From: Chloromonas sp. AAM2
Lineage: Eukaryota > Chlorophyta > Chlorophyceae > Chlamydomonadales > Chlamydomonadaceae
Direction of reading: 5' to 3'
Length of the DNA: 64,000 nt
Assembly (NCBI GenBank): GCA_004335635.1
Contig: QAXH01002209.1
Coordinates: 1-64,000 of the forward strand
Shown here: one piece after another, positions 1 to 9,931 of the stretch
Layout of the letters: each line of letters begins with the position of its first letter
How positions within the stretch are numbered: the stretch's first letter is position 1
Notes under the pieces: model-generated
Database searches by the model: none
What the model was told of the DNA's origin: nothing
What the model saw: the letters and a program-made list of their open reading frames with translations, nothing else
Program-made: the position numbers and the translations under genes

Positions 1-3000
1 CCCTCAACACTCCCGGCTCCCAACCTCAACACTCCCGGCTCCCACCCTCACCTGAAGCACACGAGGCCGAAGCGCACAGGCGCTGCCAGCTCCATGCGTG
101 GGTCCGCCTCCACCAGCCGACCGAAATGGAGGGCCAAGGCTATGTGGTGTCGGATGTACTCCCGCAGCCGCTCAGCGCCGTACATGCGCATCACGAAGAA
201 GAGCTTCAGGGCCCTGTAGCCAGACGGGCATGGGCACCAGACCATCGTCCCTAAGCAATCATTGGTGTGCTTGAATACACAACGTGCCTGTATCGTCAAT
301 GGCGGAACGTGGCCCCACTGTCATGCATCCAAAACAATTTCTTCCCAAGGTCCCGTGTCAGGGCAGATGTGTGCATGCAGGTACACACCTTGGTGTGCAA
401 GGACATATTGTTTGCATGCTGGCAAGGTGAGCAAATGGGCAAGTCGTCCTGGCGACGGTACTGGACTAGTATATCAAAAGGAATTGCACCCAACGCGGCG
501 AGGCACATTGATTGTGTTTGCCAGGGAAGCAAAGTTGAGCCAAAGGAAAGACGCCACGATGGCGCTACTGGCTAAGTATCTCAAAGGGATTGCATGCATT
601 GCAACCGAGGCTGCTGGCGATGCACGCACCTCCACCTTCTGCCCAGAGGCACGCCCCAGTCCTTGTAATCGAGAGTGTTGCCCGCGCCCTGGGTGAGCAT
701 GCACGCACACGCACACACTGTCATGTCTAGAAACGTTTCAAAACATGTGAAATGCAACCTTGTGTGTGCTCCAATTGAAGATTGCACTTCACTCTGCTTC
801 TGGCAATAGACACACTCTCATGTTTGACACGCAGTTACTAACATGCCAAAAGACACTGGCCCTGTGCTTTAGATCTTTGCAGTGTAGTGCACATGTGGCA
901 TGCGACCTGTGCAGATAGGGAGTTTCAGACATTATTCCTCATGATCATCAGATGGAGTTGTATACACTGTGCTTTTAATTCAGAAGTTTGCAGTTCGTTC
1001 CACAGCTCACGCCGCCTTGCCATCTCACACCTTTAGAAACACAGGCGTGAGTGAGAGCGCCTCCTTGAGGTATTTGGAGTCCGCCACCCACATGGCGCAG
1101 CAGTCAAAGTTCACCAGCAACCACTTGTGGGGGTTGAAAGAATAACTGTCAACAGACTGCACGCAACAAGAGAATCGGCACCATTAGGCTATTGGCAATG
1201 TTGGCAGACATTGGCAGCATCAGGCAATGCAGCGCTGAAGATTGGTAAGTGTAGGGCGACTTCAGACTGGCGACAGCTGTGCAGACACGGAGCCCACAGA
1301 CTGCAGGCTATGTAGGGGGGTACCGTTGATATCATGGCCAGGCCGTGACCAACACGACCACCCCTGCGCCAATGACATGGTGGCCCATGTCGTGGGTCGA
1401 ACCAAGACATTCACGAGGAGCACAGCTAACGCCTGTATAACTTTAAGCTGCATTGACCACGCCACCTAGAAAACTTGAGATCCACTTCAAGACAAGGCCC
1501 TACCCCTGGCTGCACACCGACACTGCCCCTGGCTGGTCTGGTCAAGTGGCCTGCCCTGACCACCATGCCCTGACCACGCCCTTGGTCCTATTGCACAGAC
1601 CCCTTTCTCACCATTGGCATCTCTACCAGCAACACACCCCTCCTCCAAACTCTCGCCCATGGCCAACACCGACATGAACTGTGAAGCTTTGACTCTGAGC
1701 CTCATTCTTTGCCCAAAAAGGCATTGACTGTTTCCTACATCCTCCCTTCATCCACGCACCTCCAGCCCCTTGAACCACAGCTCCCTCTGCTCGTGGCATA
1801 CGGCTGCACTTCCCGCGTACGCCGAGTCCACGTGCAGCCACACGCGCTCCCGTGCCGCCACCTGGGTTCAAATCCAGGTGATGATGGGGATTTCCAAACT
1901 AAGCACCAGCAGGCCTTTGCAATGCGAACATAATAATGTTGTACATGGATCTTGAGCCATCTTCTGTCCAACTTGTCGACCGATGCACAGATGGTAAAAG
2001 ATACCGACTCACTGACACACTCACTCACCGCCGCTATCTCCGGCACCGGGTCGACTGCACAGGAGCTGGTGGTGCCGATGGTGGCCATCACCCAGCAAGG
2101 GATCAGACCAGCGGCACGGTCAGCCTCAATGGCAGCAGCAAGCGCAGACGCCTGTGCAACGACAGAGAGTCGTAGAAATGCTTTCAAAGCGTAGCCGTGC
2201 ACCATTAAGCACCATTTAGCACCAGCCCTGACAGTGTGCTGGCAAAGTAGGATTTCCTTAGCCAGACATGAAGCACACCATGACAAGGGTGTAAGATAGC
2301 ACATCGAGCGTGCCTATGAGCCAAAATGATGTATCTGATAAAGGGATAAAGGGCTTCAAGGCCAAGAAGGAACAAGGGCATCTGTGGGATAGCTTCCAAA
2401 ATGGTTATTCAATAGGGTTTGACTTGATGTTCCGGGCAAGCGCAGTTTGCCGCTCAAATTTCTAAGCACTGTGTGGGCCCCTTGCATGATGTGGTCCCCA
2501 TGCATGGCATGGACGTCCTGTGCTGCCTCTGCATCTCTCCTGATTGCCAGCCCCTGCTGCTTACCTGCATCGCATAGTCATGGTCGGGCGATGCGGGCAG
2601 CACACGGCGGTGTGTGATGTTGGCCACCATGCATGCCTTCTGGAAGCAGCTGTGAGCCTGCAGCACAGCAGCAGTGATGCACCTGCCAGTGAGGTACAGC
2701 AGTGACCGTGCAAGGCGGACGGTCAAGACATGCAGCATGCGTGACCTGCTACCACAGCAAAAGTACCTTGTTAAGTCATCACAGCAGGGGTTGATGTGGC
2801 CTTTGCACATCCATGGTGATGATCGTAATGCCCCGCAACTCATGGACAAATAAAACTCAAAGGGATAAACAATCAGGAATCGTAAGGTTGTTGCGTTCGG
2901 ACATTGGCAACTTTGCAAGGCGTCCCTTGATGAGCCTGGTCAGTCGTGGCATCACAGAACAACCCAGACACCACAGAATGCATGACCTATCACCAGCAGC

Positions 3001-5939
3001 ATAGGTTTTTGCACTTTGCAAAGCGTGCAGAAGCCCCCTGGTGCTGCCGCCCGCCCCTTGAGCGCACCTGGTCTGACGAGTACGCCACGAGCTTGACTGC
3101 ATCCTCAGGTGGCCTACCGTCCATTGACTTGGCGCGTGCAGCCAGCAGAGCCACTAACACTGCCTCACTGGTGGTGCCCTTCAAAGCAAATGAAAGGCAG
3201 GAGGTCTTGTTGGGGTGACAAACCTCGGTCATGTGACTGCTCGATTCTGCACTAGGATTACAAATCCCCTCCTGTCTGAAACTGTTTAGCTGTTGAGACT
3301 GCTGCTACAAGTTCACCTCTATGAGGGACTTAGCTGTTGAGACTGCTGCTACAAGTTCACCTCTATGAGGGATTTAGCTGTTGAGACTGCTGCTACAAGT
3401 TCACCACTATGAGGGATCCACCAGCGGCGCTAGAGGCAAGAGAAGAGCAGACAGATGGCTCAGGGAGGGTGGAAGGAGGCAGGGCAGGGTGGCCACAGCT
3501 GCTGATGTTGAGCTAAAGGGCGCCAAGCAAGCCATATGGCATGGACAGGCTGTGCTCTAAAACAGCTACTAAACGGCATTTGCAGCTGGTGTATCTGGTT
3601 TCCTGGCACGCTTCAGCGTAGCCCCAGTGTATTGTGTGCTCTAATCTGCTTCCACGGCAGACCATCGCCCCAACAGCTGCATACAGCACATGCGCACATG
3701 TCAGTGCACGCGCACCTGAATGACGCCGCCGCCCTGCCCCCCGCTGCTGAACATGAAGCGCGGGCCCAGGCCCACCAGCTGAGCCAACCAGTCCATCATC
3801 ACCTGAAGAGAGGGGCGAGAAATACATGCTTGCCATGCATATGGAACTGGAATACAACAGCCTGTCAGTGTAAGCCTTAGGCATCCGGCTTTCGGCTGGT
3901 GCTAATGAAGCAACATCTCTTTTCTGCTTGAATCCTGTGATTTCATGAAATCATCAGTGTAAGACAGTGCGACAGGGCCAAGCCTATGAAATCTCAACCT
4001 TGCAGTGCCCATGGTGCCCAATGTTGCATCTGCTGTGCTTACCATCTCCAGTTCAGTGCTGACTGGACTGGCCGCCCAGCTGAACCCAATCATGTTGGTT
4101 GCCGTCATGAGCATCTCCGCCAGCATGCCCGGGAAGCTGCTGTTGGCGTTGAAGTAGGCAAAGAACTTGGGCGACTGCCAGTGAACCACACCTGTGACAC
4201 GTGCAGTTCGGTTGAGTGAAACGGCTCACGTGGCCTGGTACAAACAGTTCAGTGATACACACATGTACTGGATACAGGAATGGAATGAGTGATTGGTCAC
4301 TGGACACAGCGGACAGCAATGAGTAAAGGACCAAGTACATGACTGAGGTAGTGTTGCTGTGTACTGGTCACATGGAATGAGTGAATGGTCTTGTCAGACA
4401 GCCCGTTGGGAAATGGGCATTGGGCAACGTGAGTGTGATTTGGGTGGTGCTGCTGACAGTGCTGCAAAAGCGAGCAACGGTACATGTATGTCGTAGGCCA
4501 CAACTGACTAAGGACAACAGTGCTGGTCGGTGCCCCCGCCATCATTTGTTATCACCTGCCGCATGCATGCAAGGCCTCTGATTGCCGTGTTGCCTGATAT
4601 TGTATATATTGATTGGTATCCTGTTGTGTCACTGTGTCATGAACATAATTGAGACAGGTATGCCAGTCATCAAATGAGACTGTATCTACATAGTAGGCCA
4701 CAACTGAATACATTGCACCAAGGCATCAACAGTGCCCAGTGGTGCGCGTGTTATCATTTGTCATGATCATGCCACATGCATGCAAGGCGTGTACCTGGCA
4801 TGAGCAGGCGCTTGAAGTCATCCATGACCGCCTTGAAAGACTCGGGCTGCTCAGGGGCAGACGGGGGAAGGAGGGGACGCAGGTAGCCAGGCTGCAGAAA
4901 CATCATAAGAGAAGGGTAAGTGGGGATCAGGCCAGCAGAGCCATTATGATCAGTTGGCGCAGTGTCTGGGTTCGGACCAGGTAGTAGTTAATGCCACTCA
5001 AAAAGGTCCTGCCAGAATGAATGGTCTGAACGCATACAACAGAGGGTAGCTGGTTGGGCCTATTGTCCGGCTAGGCAAATGGCACTTGACAGCCCCACTG
5101 CAAGCAGTGTGACACCCACACCTACAATTCAAGGTTGTGATACCCAGGACGTTTGCTACTTGAGCCCTGTCTGGTGGCTGGCTGGGCCTGTTGTGATGCT
5201 GGATAAATGGGCCTTTGCAGGCATTGTCGCATGGTTGCATGAGTGCGGCTGAGGCAAAATCACCCTAGCATGCATATGCATGTCAGGTCCCGAGGTTTCC
5301 AGGCCTACCTTGACGTCAGGCTTGACACGTGGCAGCTTATCAAGGTTCTTGTAGTAATCCGCTACCCAGTCCACGACCTGATACCCCATCTGCCGAAACT
5401 GCATGCAGCACCAACATGCAGAGTCTTGAGGCGCAGCAGGGCTTTCTACTCGGCGCCCTACAGTGCACCACTGACTCAATGCTCTGTCGTTAGGCCGTGC
5501 TCATACTTCAGATAACATGGGCATGGGGGTCTGATGACAAGGGCTGTCCCGAAGAGAGAGACAGGCATGGTTGTACTACTGGCGCAGCAACGCTTTCACT
5601 GCTATGACTGACGCATGCATGACAGAATATGTGGCGAGAAATGGCCGCCTGTGTTAAAAGGCATAATTGCTTGCACGCGCTTGCACGACGAACCTCCTCC
5701 ACATCCACGGGATGCACATAGTCTTGGACGGCATTGTCTGTGCTTTCCGAAGGCTTTGCTGGATGCTTTCCATTGCCATTGGTGAGGTTCTCCTGCTTGG
5801 CTTGTGTGGCTCCTCCTGCTGCCCGAGCAAGCACGCGTTGGTGCGGCAGGATGGGTGCCGGAACTGCTGCTGGGCAGCCACGATGGCAAAGGCTGCGTGT
5901 GTTCGCTTCGCGCAAAGATAGCTTCAGGTGGCTCTGCAT
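1..5939 (-). CDS. Aromatic-L-amino-acid (PLP group II) decarboxylase, 3' end off window
   Basis: PLP-dependent decarboxylase of the DOPA/tyrosine/tryptophan decarboxylase family, converting an aromatic amino acid to its amine and CO2. Exons on the minus strand: 5939-5694, 5398-5309, 4891-4795, 4191-4043, 3802-3716, 3178-3068, 2657-2565, 2151-2029, 1861-1760, 1156-1031, 688-630, 214-52; all have GT-AG borders and compatible phases. The last ends with an open splice donor, so the C-terminus lies beyond base 1. Family landmarks are [18 protein letters not shown] at the N-terminus, [11 protein letters not shown] in the substrate region, [14 protein letters not shown] (the PLP-nitrogen Asp), and [14 protein letters not shown] with the Schiff-base Lys. 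About 482 residues are visible. The first ~80 residues, before the conserved core, are Ser/Arg-rich and could be a targeting peptide. The start at 5939 is a guess; an in-frame ATG lies further upstream. Substrate preference cannot be read from sequence. Family call secure. Confidence 0.93.
3286..3418. repeat. Three tandem copies of a 44-bp unit in a decarboxylase intron
   Basis: The unit begins TTTAGCTGTTGAGACTGCTG and ends CTATGAGGGA. Copies start near 3286, 3330 and 3374 and differ by only one or two bases. It lies between exons 5 and 6 of the decarboxylase gene and has no coding role. A shorter 22-bp duplication lies at 4-46, in the last visible intron. Confidence 0.9.
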
Positions 5940-6264
5940 CCTGGGTCGGACAATGCAGTTGCAACAACAACTAGATGTGGTGTGTGCAATTGCTGCCTTG
6001 GCGTGGTCGCTGCCTGATACTGAAGCAGATCCTGAATGCATGCGCTGCTGGTAAATTGTAATCAGCCATCTCAAACGTACGCGCCCACCATTCACATGTA
6101 GCGTCGTTTTTGCCGGTCATTTGTGCAACACCAGCGTTGATGCGTTCACCAGCAACCTACCTCCAGTTCCATATCATCCCAGGCTGCACATCAATCTCAC
6201 CACCGCAAATCTGCCTCATCACTGCTCTGGCTCTTTTTCTCTTCCTCAGCTTTGAGAGGGGCAC
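5940..6264. other. Divergent spacer between decarboxylase and CHCH gene
   Basis: About 325 bp separates two start codons pointing away from each other, so both promoters and 5' UTRs must lie here or reach into the neighbouring first exons. A pyrimidine-rich stretch ending in CAG at 6237-6249 just before the plus-strand ATG could be a splice acceptor for a non-coding 5' exon. No clear TATA box was seen. Confidence 0.4.
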
Positions 6265-7040
6265 ATGAGTGGAGTGCCTGAGGAGCAAGAGGGTGACTGT
6301 GTAGAGTGCAACGTCTTTGCTAAGGGGATCTGTCTCAAGGAGTTCAAGGTGTGTGCTCGCGGTCAGGTGCCGGCCATGGTTCATCAAGTCTGGATCAAAG
6401 CAGACATGGGAATGTATTGCATTACAACTGTCCGGTCTGCTCTCTGGCTTCCTGTGCTTACTGATCCCTGCATGTATTCAGTGGGAGGTGTAGCAGGGAC
6501 TGCTCATCATCCAAAGAAAAGGTGTTTGCCAGTTCTGGCAAAGTCCTTGTATGCGGGCTGAGTACAGTGTGTAAAGTGGTGGCGTTTAAGCTTGCTGGTG
6601 GTGGTCCACTGTTATGCTTGTGCTCCTGCAGGAGTTTGACACATGCTTTGAACAGGCGCAGGCTGCAGGCAAGGACGAAGCTGAGTGCATGCACAAGGTG
6701 AGAAACTCACGGTGTTGCCTTTGGAGATGGAAGTGCATGGCAACCCTTCCATGTGCAGCACGCTTAGGTAGACGTTCCGGTATGCAAGCCGCGCCGTCCA
6801 GGCAGTTGCCGCCTGGCGGACGCAAGCAAGTGGCATGCTGAACAGCTTTACATGTCTATGAACAGCCAAGATTGGTATGGCAGATTGCATGGCAGTCACC
6901 TACACCGTGTGTGCATGTTGCATGTGCCTAACTCTCTGCAGTTCGATGCCTTTCGCTCCTGCTACGCCACCAGCAGCAAGAAGGCAACTTTTAACAGCAT
7001 CATGCAATCGGCCATGAGAGGCCGCTCAGGCGGGGCGTGA
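6265..7040 (+). CDS. Small twin-CX9C (CHCH/GCK-like) protein
   Basis: Three exons, 6265-6348, 6632-6697 and 6942-7040, encode 82 residues. The spliced protein has two CX9C motifs, CLKEFKEFDTC and CMHKFDAFRSC, preceded by a CVEC pair. This is the arrangement of CHCH helical hairpins (MIA40/CHCHD4, small mitochondrial intermembrane-space proteins) and of the plant GCK domain. MIA40 has CPC where this protein has CVEC, so it is probably a relative or an import substrate of that pathway rather than the oxidoreductase itself. The C-terminus is basic (SKKATFNSIMQSAMRGR). Both introns are GT-AG in phase 0. Intron 1 contains a copy of a dispersed repeat, and intron 1 plus the start of exon 2 is duplicated near 17.3 kb. 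Family call good; precise function unknown. Confidence 0.75.
6511..6550 (+). repeat. Copy of the GTTTGCCAGTTCTGGGACA dispersed repeat
   Basis: This copy in intron 1 of the CHCH gene reads AAAGGTGTTTGCCAGTTCTGG and then diverges. It belongs to a family of about ten copies across the window, listed in the findings. Confidence 0.6.
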
Positions 7041-8728
7041 ATGCTGAGCTGTGGTTTCAGGCCCAGGCAATCAAGTGATGCGGCCAGCGCCCTGCAGCTC
7101 CTGGATATGTTTGAGCCAAGGGTTGACCTGCTGGACACCCTGCCTTGACTGGCCTTGGCAGCCGGGAAGCTGAATTGTATGGCTGCATTCAATGGCAGCC
7201 AATACACCCCGTGTTGAAAGTTTAGTACGGGGTCTTCCTATCAGTTTGCTTGCTTTCCTCTGTGATCGTGCCTGCCATCAGAACTCTAGTACGTCAATAC
7301 AAAGCTATGACTCCACGCAGCTAGTTCGGCTGATGCAATACCTTGCAGCAGACTGCGCTGATGATGGTTGTGTCTAGCCTTGGTGTGTCCATTGGTAGAC
7401 ACCAGCTAACTGTTGACTGTTCCACTGCGAGTCCATAAGAGATACTTGCATGTCAGCGTAGGCCGTAGCCCAGGTAACAGGTTTGTACTGCAGGAGATTG
7501 TACATGCCAGCAGCGGCACTACACTGCTTACTCATGCAAGCCTGTCTGTGTTATTGAAATCAGTAAGGCTGCTCTGCAGGCCTGTAGAGTTTTATTGTGT
7601 AACATAAACGCGCGATCACACAGCCATCAGACGCTGAAGTTGGTGTCAATCAAGGGCATCCAATCAATATGATACAAAACCTGCCGTGGCCGCAGCTGAT
7701 ACTGAGCATGCTTTGCGTCAGAGGTCGCTATGGCGAGGTTCTTGCCCTGTGAGGCTGTGCAGGCCTCCAATGACTGGAAATCGCACGGATGCTAGACGTT
7801 TGGTGACGATACGTTGGCCTCCGGTCTGTGTGACGCTGAGCCGATCAGGCTGTACAGTAAGGGTCTGCACGGCAGCAGCGAAAGGATGTGGTGGCCACGT
7901 GTCAACAGCTGCCATGCCAAATCACCAACGTGGGAATCATTCAATGGTCGACACTAACAACACTCATGGGCACAGCAGGGCCCAAGGCGGGCACAAGGCG
8001 TGAAACATCAAGATGATACCCATGCAGACTTAGGCCCATTGAGTACTATCAGATGGACAGTATTGATTTGGCCACTGTGTGAGCACAGTAAGAGCCCTAT
8101 ACTTACAGTTGTCGGGCGTTTGGTCCGTCCACCACATTAAGATGCTCCGCCTGCACGTGTTATTCAGCAACCATATGTAATACCCTTGTGCCTGGTGACC
8201 CGTGCTGCGCAGAGTCGAGCACAGTTGTGAAGGGCCTGATCACCAGCACACAGCCTAGAAAACAGTGCATATCAAGATACCAGGATAATCTAGCATACAC
8301 CGGTAAGGTGAGTGTCTCTCTATTTGGCTTGGCACTAAGGAATTCTCTTCATGGGTGTATCATGCCGGCATGCGTATGCTGTGTGTGTTTGTTGATCCTC
8401 CAGATGCATCTGTGTTGGTTTGCGTGGAATCTCACCAGGAAGGAGCGATCAAAGGGCCGCGTCAATGGCTGGCCTGTCTCTGCAAGCCATCAGCAGTGCA
8501 CCAGCTTCAAGGTGGCAAAAGCAAGAAGCCAGAACTTTCCATGCACACGCAGTCACGAAATTGGCAGTGGCGCAAAAAACACTTCATGCACACGCCTAGA
8601 AAGGAGCAGGCCTGCTAGAATGGTGTACGTCTGCTGTGGAACTGGTGGTACACCCAGGACGAAGGCAAGGCAAGTAGTAACTACGGCGTGCAATCCAACG
8701 TGAGCAACCGGGGGTGTTGTGCAAAAGT
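7041..8728. other. Intergenic region, no gene recognised
   Basis: About 1.7 kb between two converging genes. A TGTAA at 7598-7602 could be the poly(A) signal of the CHCH gene, giving a long 3' UTR. A 171-codon open frame at 8188-8703 (plus) has irregular composition, no recognisable domain and no splice context, so it is not called. A 65-codon minus frame at 7718-7915 is equally unsupported. Confidence 0.4.
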
Positions 8729-9460
8729 TTATTTACATGCAAGCCAGTGCCGAGGAGCAGGTGAATCAAAGTCAACCACCTTACCTGGCAGGAAGACGGA
8801 CAATGTCTCTCGCAGGTTGTTATAGATCAGGTATTCACGTATGAGCTCATTGATAATTAGGTTTTCATTGGGCATATCCGGCTTGGGAATGATCTGCACC
8901 AATAGTTCAGCGAGCAATAGTTCGTGATGAACACCACCATCAGGTTTGAATGCCAAGTTGATGAATAAGAGTAACTGCCATGTGGCCTGAATCCATTCCA
9001 ACAATCATTGCACAGATAGTCTGGTACCGTCTGCTACAATTGTGATAGGGAACGACAACAGAACGGCTGGCATGCATGTAACAGATGATGTCAGATGCTG
9101 AGTTAGTGACCCACATTAGTTTCGTTCAAGGCTTTGAATATCTCTTGTCTTAGCCGTGCTTTGATGCTGTCCAGGGAGCCATTGCGGTCCAAGCTGTCTC
9201 TCAACGCTGCAGCATGAAGGATGGCAGAAGCAGGTGTGAAGTATGCTTTGTTGGGTCTGGTGTGCGAGCTCTCGTGCCAAACACCGTGCAGGTTCTGATA
9301 CAAATCAGACAGGTCAGTTGTGGCTTGACTCAGCGGCATCTATTCTACTAGGGCGCACCAAGTATCTATGGGTCAAGTGAGCAGCCTTCATTTGTCTTGT
9401 GGACCGCTCAATTGTGGTGTGCTCACCATCTTTGAGGTCTGCCACTGAACTGTTCGCCAT
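8729..9460 (-). CDS. FOR20/CEP20-like centrosomal protein (LisH)
   Basis: Exons 9460-9427, 9206-9115 and 8893-8729 encode 96 residues starting MANSSVADLKD. The helix NGSLDSIKARLRQEIFKAL followed by NENLIINELIREYLIYN is the signature of the FOP/FOR20/OFD1 N-terminal TOF-LisH module, which dimerises and localises to centrioles, basal bodies and pericentriolar material. This fits a flagellated alga. Human FOR20 is about 174 residues; this model stops soon after the LisH helix. A splice donor (LPG|GTAAGG) lies at 8785, so a longer isoform with a further exon is possible, but no such exon was found to 8.1 kb. The stop TAA at 8731-8729 lies directly after a TGTAA signal at 8737-8733. Family call secure, C-terminus less so. 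Confidence 0.85.
8733..8737 (-). terminator. TGTAA poly(A) signal at the end of the FOR20 gene
   Basis: TGTAA is the usual poly(A) signal in volvocine and related green algae. Here it lies within TGTAAATAAA and its bases contribute to the last codons. If used, cleavage would occur roughly 10-20 bases downstream. Confidence 0.4.
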
Positions 9461-9931
9461 GCTGTCCGGTGCAAGCGTGCCAGGTAGCTCCGTCTTACGT
9501 TCTCTCTGGGCGTCACAGGTGATAGAAGCCGGGGTTGAGGATCACCTGGCAGAGAACAGAGGGCAGGCTATGAGAGGGCAGGGTATGGGGCACAAGCCAT
9601 GCTGCATGGCAGCCCCTCATGACAGGCACAGGGCGCTTGCCAGACATGTGTCTACATACCCCTGCTGAGCTGTAGAATAGCTTGAGTTCCGTCAGCTGCA
9701 GAAAGAATTTTGTCCCGCTGGACTCAAATTGCAGTGTTGCTGAAACTGTGCCTGAGAGCAGAGCAATCAAGCCAGCTTGGAGCAATACACGAAAAGACAC
9801 AGCAAGGAACAGGCAGCTGGCGCGTCCAAGATCGCGCGGCCAAGCTACACGTGGCAACGGTTGGAAACCGGCCAGAGCGGCCCTGCCGACCTGCCTGGAG
9901 CCGGCTGCGCACACGCCATACGCAAAAGACA
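9461..9931. other. Divergent spacer between FOR20 and methionine aminopeptidase
   Basis: About 470 bp between two divergent start codons. Long frames read through it in several directions but show no domain. It must hold both promoters. The upstream extension of the aminopeptidase frame (to 9710) is open, so the start could lie earlier. Confidence 0.35.

Noticed and set aside
1861..1878. tRNA T-arm-like hairpin CCTGGGTTCAAATCCAGG
   Set aside because: The sequence 5' of it is a coding exon of the decarboxylase (HVDSAYAG) and shows no cloverleaf; the hairpin overlaps the splice acceptor of that exon.
8188..8703. 171-codon plus-strand frame
   Set aside because: No domain, odd composition, no splice context, and it converges onto the FOR20 3' end. 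Treated as a chance open frame.
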